This document shows positions 5,701-7,955 of a stretch of 7,955 nucleotides of DNA, piece after piece (the stretch's first letter is position 1; each line of letters opens with the position of its first letter). Under the pieces are notes generated by a model that did no database searches, was not told the origin of the DNA, and was given only the letters and a program-made list of their open reading frames with translations. A program made the translations under genes and the position numbers. Source of the DNA: Microbacteriaceae bacterium. Its GTDB lineage: Bacteria > Actinomycetota > Actinomycetes > Actinomycetales > Microbacteriaceae. The DNA lies in the NCBI GenBank assembly GCA_947452355.1, contig CANGCU010000049.1, positions 1 to 7,955 of the forward strand. Reading direction: 5' to 3'.

Positions 5701-6311
5701 TTCCCGCCCTTGTTGACCAACCCGAATGCACGCATCGAGACCTGAACCATCGGACCGATTCCGAACACGAACAACAGGGTTCCGAGCCCAATGGGTCCTC
5801 CGAGCGCAATCCCGATGATAGTCGCGCCGCCTTCCAAGACGGTTCGAACAATCCATACGGGCTTCTGGAATTTCCTGACCGATCCCGTCATGAGACCGTC
5901 CCGCGGTCCAGGGCCAAGTTTCGCACCGATGTACACACCAGTTCCGAGGGCGATAATCGCCATGCCGAGGATGTACCACCCTGCTTGCGCAACGATTCCC
6001 CAGGTGGATGCATCGGGAACGAATCGGAGTGACAGATCAACAAAAGGTCCGATGAGCAGCGCATTAAAGACCGTCCCGAGGCCCGGCATCTGCTTGAGCG
6101 GGATCCACAGCAACAGGATCAGGGCACTAGCGAGTACGGTTGCCAGCCCGAAGCTCAGTCCCGTGATGTTCGCCAATCCCCGACCAAAAACATCCCACGG
6201 CGCCAGTCCAATTGCCGCACGAATTTGAAAGGCGATTCCGAGTCCGAAGAGGTACAGCCCGACGATGAGTCGGGCAAGCACGAGGGCCTTGGGAAACTCG
6301 ATGTTTGCCAC
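5697..6311 (-). CDS. YczE/YitT-family multi-pass membrane protein
   Basis: A 204-residue membrane protein of unconfirmed function, of the group annotated YczE or YyaS/YitT. About five hydrophobic stretches are visible (near 8-30, 50-70, 80-95, 105-130 and 155-190). Family-typical words are GLGIAFQIRAAIGLAPWDVF (23-42), in which a Gly-Leu-Ala-Pro-Trp-Asp motif follows the first helix, and the related LGPGPRDGLMTGS (131-143). These two occurrences suggest an internal repeat of a helix followed by G-x-x-P-x-D. The start is GTG 6311-6309, 9 nt after the SDR stop, with AGGGA immediately upstream. The stop overlaps the Nudix ATG. Some relatives are proposed transporters or regulators of peptide synthesis, but nothing here supports a specific role. 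Confidence 0.85.
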   Translation of the reverse strand: MANIEFPKALVLARLIVGLYLFGLGIAFQIRAAIGLAPWDVFGRGLANITGLSFGLATVLASALILLLWIPLKQMPGLGTVFNALLIGPFVDLSLRFVPDASTWGIVAQAGWYILGMAIIALGTGVYIGAKLGPGPRDGLMTGSVRKFQKPVWIVRTVLEGGATIIGIALGGPIGLGTLLFVFGIGPMVQVSMRAFGLVNKGGK

Positions 6312-6320
6312 GTTCCCTGG

Positions 6321-7085
6321 TTACCCGCCGAAAGACGCGGTGTCACCGACAAGGCGCGTATTGTCCGCTGGAACCGGCTCGACGGCAGCGAGGACGATCT
6401 CAGCGGCGAATTCGGATACGTTGTACAACTTCCCCACCGCCTCTTTGCGCGCGTCAATCACTCCGGGATTGGCGCGATCCAAGAGTGTCGCGGTGACGGT
6501 TCCTTCGATCATGTCGGCCGAAACGACGACAAAACCGATGCCGTCGGCCTCTAGGGACGGAATGAGTTCTCGCAAAGCGTCCTCGCCCGCACGTTTCGAC
6601 AGAGCAACGGGAAGGTACTCCGGCATCGTGTCGACGGTCCGGATGAAGTGGGCCTGGTGGCTCGTGACGAACACGATGCGTGAACCGGCGTGAAGCAAGG
6701 GCCTCAGCGTCTGGAGGGCGTTGACCTGTGCATCGCGATTGAGTCGCATCGCGTAATCCTCGCCCTTGCCCGCTTCCATTCCGCCCGAGGCATTGAGCAC
6801 GAGGATGTCGAGTCCCCCGAATTCTTTCTGCAGTGTGTCGCGCAGGCGCGTGATCGAGTCGTAATCCGTCAGGTCGGCGCCCACGACGAGCGCTTCGCCG
6901 CCGTTCTCACGAATTCCCGCTGCGACTTTTTCCGCGCGGGCTTCCTTGTCACGGTAATTGATAGCGACCTTTGCTCCCGCCGCGGCCAAAAAACCGACCG
7001 TGTCAGCGCCGATTCCGCGGGACGAACCCGTCACGAAAGCGGTCTTTCCCGCGAGTTGTCCGGGCTTCAAAGGGTTTTCGCTCAT
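6321..7085 (-). CDS. Short-chain dehydrogenase/reductase family protein with atypical active site
   Basis: A 254-residue Rossmann-fold oxidoreductase of unknown substrate. The cofactor loop TGSSRGIG (19-26) is intact; NYRDK (43-47) with Arg45 after the second strand suggests NADP(H). DLTD (71-74) and LNASG (97-101) are normal SDR features. Ser142 (TSHQ) fits the catalytic serine, but the YxxxK motif is absent: the region reads EYLPVALSK (156-164), so Lys164 is present while Val160 takes the tyrosine position, and the nearest tyrosine is Tyr157. From memory, close actinobacterial homologues share this EYxPVALSKRAGEDALR pattern. I choose ATG 7085 because the domain starts just after it and a TAGTTT box lies 7 nt upstream; the longer open frame to 7292 overlaps the divergent gene. 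It is the first gene of an operon with the YczE-like and Nudix genes. Confidence 0.9.
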   Translation of the reverse strand: MSENPLKPGQLAGKTAFVTGSSRGIGADTVGFLAAAGAKVAINYRDKEARAEKVAAGIRENGGEALVVGADLTDYDSITRLRDTLQKEFGGLDILVLNASGGMEAGKGEDYAMRLNRDAQVNALQTLRPLLHAGSRIVFVTSHQAHFIRTVDTMPEYLPVALSKRAGEDALRELIPSLEADGIGFVVVSADMIEGTVTATLLDRANPGVIDARKEAVGKLYNVSEFAAEIVLAAVEPVPADNTRLVGDTASFGG

Positions 7086-7092
7086 GACAACG

Positions 7093-7098
7093 AAACTA
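7093..7098 (-). promoter_or_regulatory. Probable -10 box of the SDR operon
   Basis: TAGTTT on the minus strand ends 7 nt before the ATG at 7085. No Shine-Dalgarno sequence lies between, so a leaderless transcript is likely. No clear -35 hexamer is visible in the 44-nt divergent region. Confidence 0.45.
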
Positions 7099-7117
7099 TC
7101 ACGCAACCTCGGCGTGA

Positions 7118-7123
7118 TACCGT
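7118..7123 (+). promoter_or_regulatory. Probable -10 box of the glycerophosphodiesterase gene
   Basis: TACCGT ends 6 nt before the GTG at 7130, again a TAnnnT box at leaderless distance. It stands back to back with the SDR box at 7093-7098, so the two promoters share a very short divergent region. Confidence 0.4.
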
Positions 7124-7129
7124 GCGTTC

Positions 7130-7879
7130 GTGACGTTGCGAACAGCAGACCAGCCGTATTTCGCGGGACCAACGCCGCGCGTATTTGCGCACCGCGGGCT
7201 GCACACGACGGCGCCAGAAAACACCGCAAGTTCCTTTCGTGCCGCGATCGAAATCGGCGTGACCTACATCGAGACGGATGTCGTTGGGTCAAAGGATGGC
7301 GTCGCCGTCATCAGCCATGACACAACACTCGATCGCATTTCTGACAGAACAGGCCGATTGGCGGACTTCACAGCGACGGAGCTCGCTTCGGTCGACGTGG
7401 GCGGAGAAGGATTCATCACCCTCGCTCAGGCGCTCGAGCAATTTCCCACGGCGCGGTTCAACATTGATGTGAAAGACGCCGCGGCGATTTCGGGTGTTGT
7501 GTCGGCGGTTCGAGATGCGAACGCACTCAACCGTGTGCTCGTGACGTCGTTCAGTGCGTCGCGTCGTCGTGCGACCGTCGCGCAATTACCCGGCGTCGCG
7601 AGTTCGGCGGCGTCGAGCGAATTTTTGGCGATTGCGGCAATGACTCGACTGGGGCTCACCCCTCCCCTCCCCCGCATTCACGCACTCCAAATTCCGGAAC
7701 GGGCCTACGGCATGACGTTTGTCACAGAGCAACTCGTCGAGCGCTATCACCGCGCCGGTCTCGAAGTTCATGTGTGGACGGTCAATGACGAGGCGACGAT
7801 GCGGCGATTGTTGGGGCTCGGAATTGACGGAATAGTCACGGATCGAGCGGACATTGCCCTCGATGTGACCAGTTCTTAG
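7130..7879 (+). CDS. Glycerophosphodiester phosphodiesterase family protein
   Basis: A 249-residue TIM-barrel enzyme of the GDPD family, which hydrolyses glycerophosphodiesters from phospholipid breakdown to glycerol 3-phosphate and an alcohol. Active-site residues are all present: AHRG (20-23, His21 and Arg22), PENT (29-32), the metal ligands of ETD (Glu48 and Asp50), SHDTTLDR (62-69, catalytic His63), DVK (113-115) and VWTVND (215-220) near the C-terminus. The last helices match the usual VERYHRAGLEVHVWTVND-type end. No signal peptide is seen, so it is probably cytoplasmic. The GTG at 7130 follows a TACCGT box and no ribosome site. It is divergent from the SDR gene and appears to be a single-gene unit. 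The exact substrate is not determined. Confidence 0.93.
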   Translation: MTLRTADQPYFAGPTPRVFAHRGLHTTAPENTASSFRAAIEIGVTYIETDVVGSKDGVAVISHDTTLDRISDRTGRLADFTATELASVDVGGEGFITLAQALEQFPTARFNIDVKDAAAISGVVSAVRDANALNRVLVTSFSASRRRATVAQLPGVASSAASSEFLAIAAMTRLGLTPPLPRIHALQIPERAYGMTFVTEQLVERYHRAGLEVHVWTVNDEATMRRLLGLGIDGIVTDRADIALDVTSS

Positions 7880-7955
7880 CCAATTCTTTACTTTCACTCA
7901 GGAATATTCCGCTCGAGTGTGGCTTTATAAGAGTGAGGCCACAAGCCGAAGGAGA
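7880..7955 (+). promoter_or_regulatory. Upstream region of the next gene: dyads, TATAAG box and ribosome site
   Basis: The right edge holds a 10-bp palindrome GGAATATTCC (7901-7910) and an inverted repeat TGTGGCTT (7918-7925) with AGGCCACA (7936-7943; pairs fully if one G-T is allowed). The 10-nt centre of the latter contains TATAAG (7926-7931), a possible -10 box, though no good -35 is found. AAGGAGA (7949-7955) is a strong Shine-Dalgarno sequence ending at the edge, so a plus-strand gene very probably starts a few bases beyond. No terminator for the phosphodiesterase gene is evident. Confidence 0.55.

Noticed and set aside
5701..5979. Upstream extension of the Nudix frame
   Set aside because: It only reads through the YczE-like gene in another frame; the Nudix fold is complete from 5700.
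7086..7292. Upstream extension of the SDR frame
   Set aside because: It overlaps the divergent phosphodiesterase gene, and the Rossmann fold begins right after the ATG at 7085.
7659..7673. Possible G-quadruplex on the minus strand
   Set aside because: Only three C-runs (CCCC, CCCC, CCCCC) are adjacent; a fourth is missing, and the run encodes a normal Leu-Thr-Pro-Pro-Leu-Pro segment.
1..7955. tRNA, rRNA, CRISPR or insertion sequence
   Set aside because: No cloverleaf-like stretch, regularly spaced identical repeats, transposase motifs or terminal inverted repeats were seen; the gaps between genes are too short.

Overview
The window looks like chromosomal DNA from an actinobacterium, most likely of the order Micrococcales and perhaps a moderate-GC member of Microbacteriaceae (family placement is inference). 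The grounds are a ctaE-qcrC-qcrA-qcrB respiratory operon of the actinobacterial type (diheme QcrC, Rieske protein with three membrane segments), trpD divergent from ctaE (an order I also know from Mycobacterium), frequent GTG starts, and -10 boxes placed 6-7 nt before start codons, as in leaderless actinobacterial mRNAs.

Layout. Positions 1-2855, minus strand: ctaE, qcrC, qcrA and the 5' part of qcrB, encoding a subunit of the aa3 oxidase and the cytochrome bc1 complex that form the actinobacterial supercomplex. Positions 2856-2969: a divergent promoter region with five helically phased T4 tracts. Positions 2970-4016, plus: trpD, whose usual Asp-Glu metal-binding pair reads Asp-Lys. Positions 4017-5149, plus: a two-gene cassette of a multi-pass membrane protein (DUF2975-like) and a small YozG-type Cro/CI regulator. 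Its promoter lies inside a large inverted repeat, which suggests autoregulation.

Positions 5177-5204 hold the most important non-coding element: a 28-bp sequence with the 11+6+11 architecture of a chromosome-dimer resolution site (dif), closely matching the actinobacterial dif consensus as I remember it when read on the minus strand. Hand counts of G versus C show the plus strand G-rich to its left and mostly C-rich to its right, as expected if the two replichores meet here. The window therefore probably covers the replication terminus.

Positions 5224-7085, minus: an apparent operon of an atypical short-chain dehydrogenase/reductase, a YczE/YitT-type membrane protein and a Nudix hydrolase, with a 9-nt gap and then an ATGA overlap. 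Positions 7130-7879, plus: a glycerophosphodiester phosphodiesterase, divergent from the SDR gene by only 44 nt. Positions 7880-7955: an intergenic tail with a dyad around a TATAAG box and a strong Shine-Dalgarno sequence for a gene starting beyond the window.

I found no tRNA, rRNA, CRISPR array, transposase or insertion sequence.
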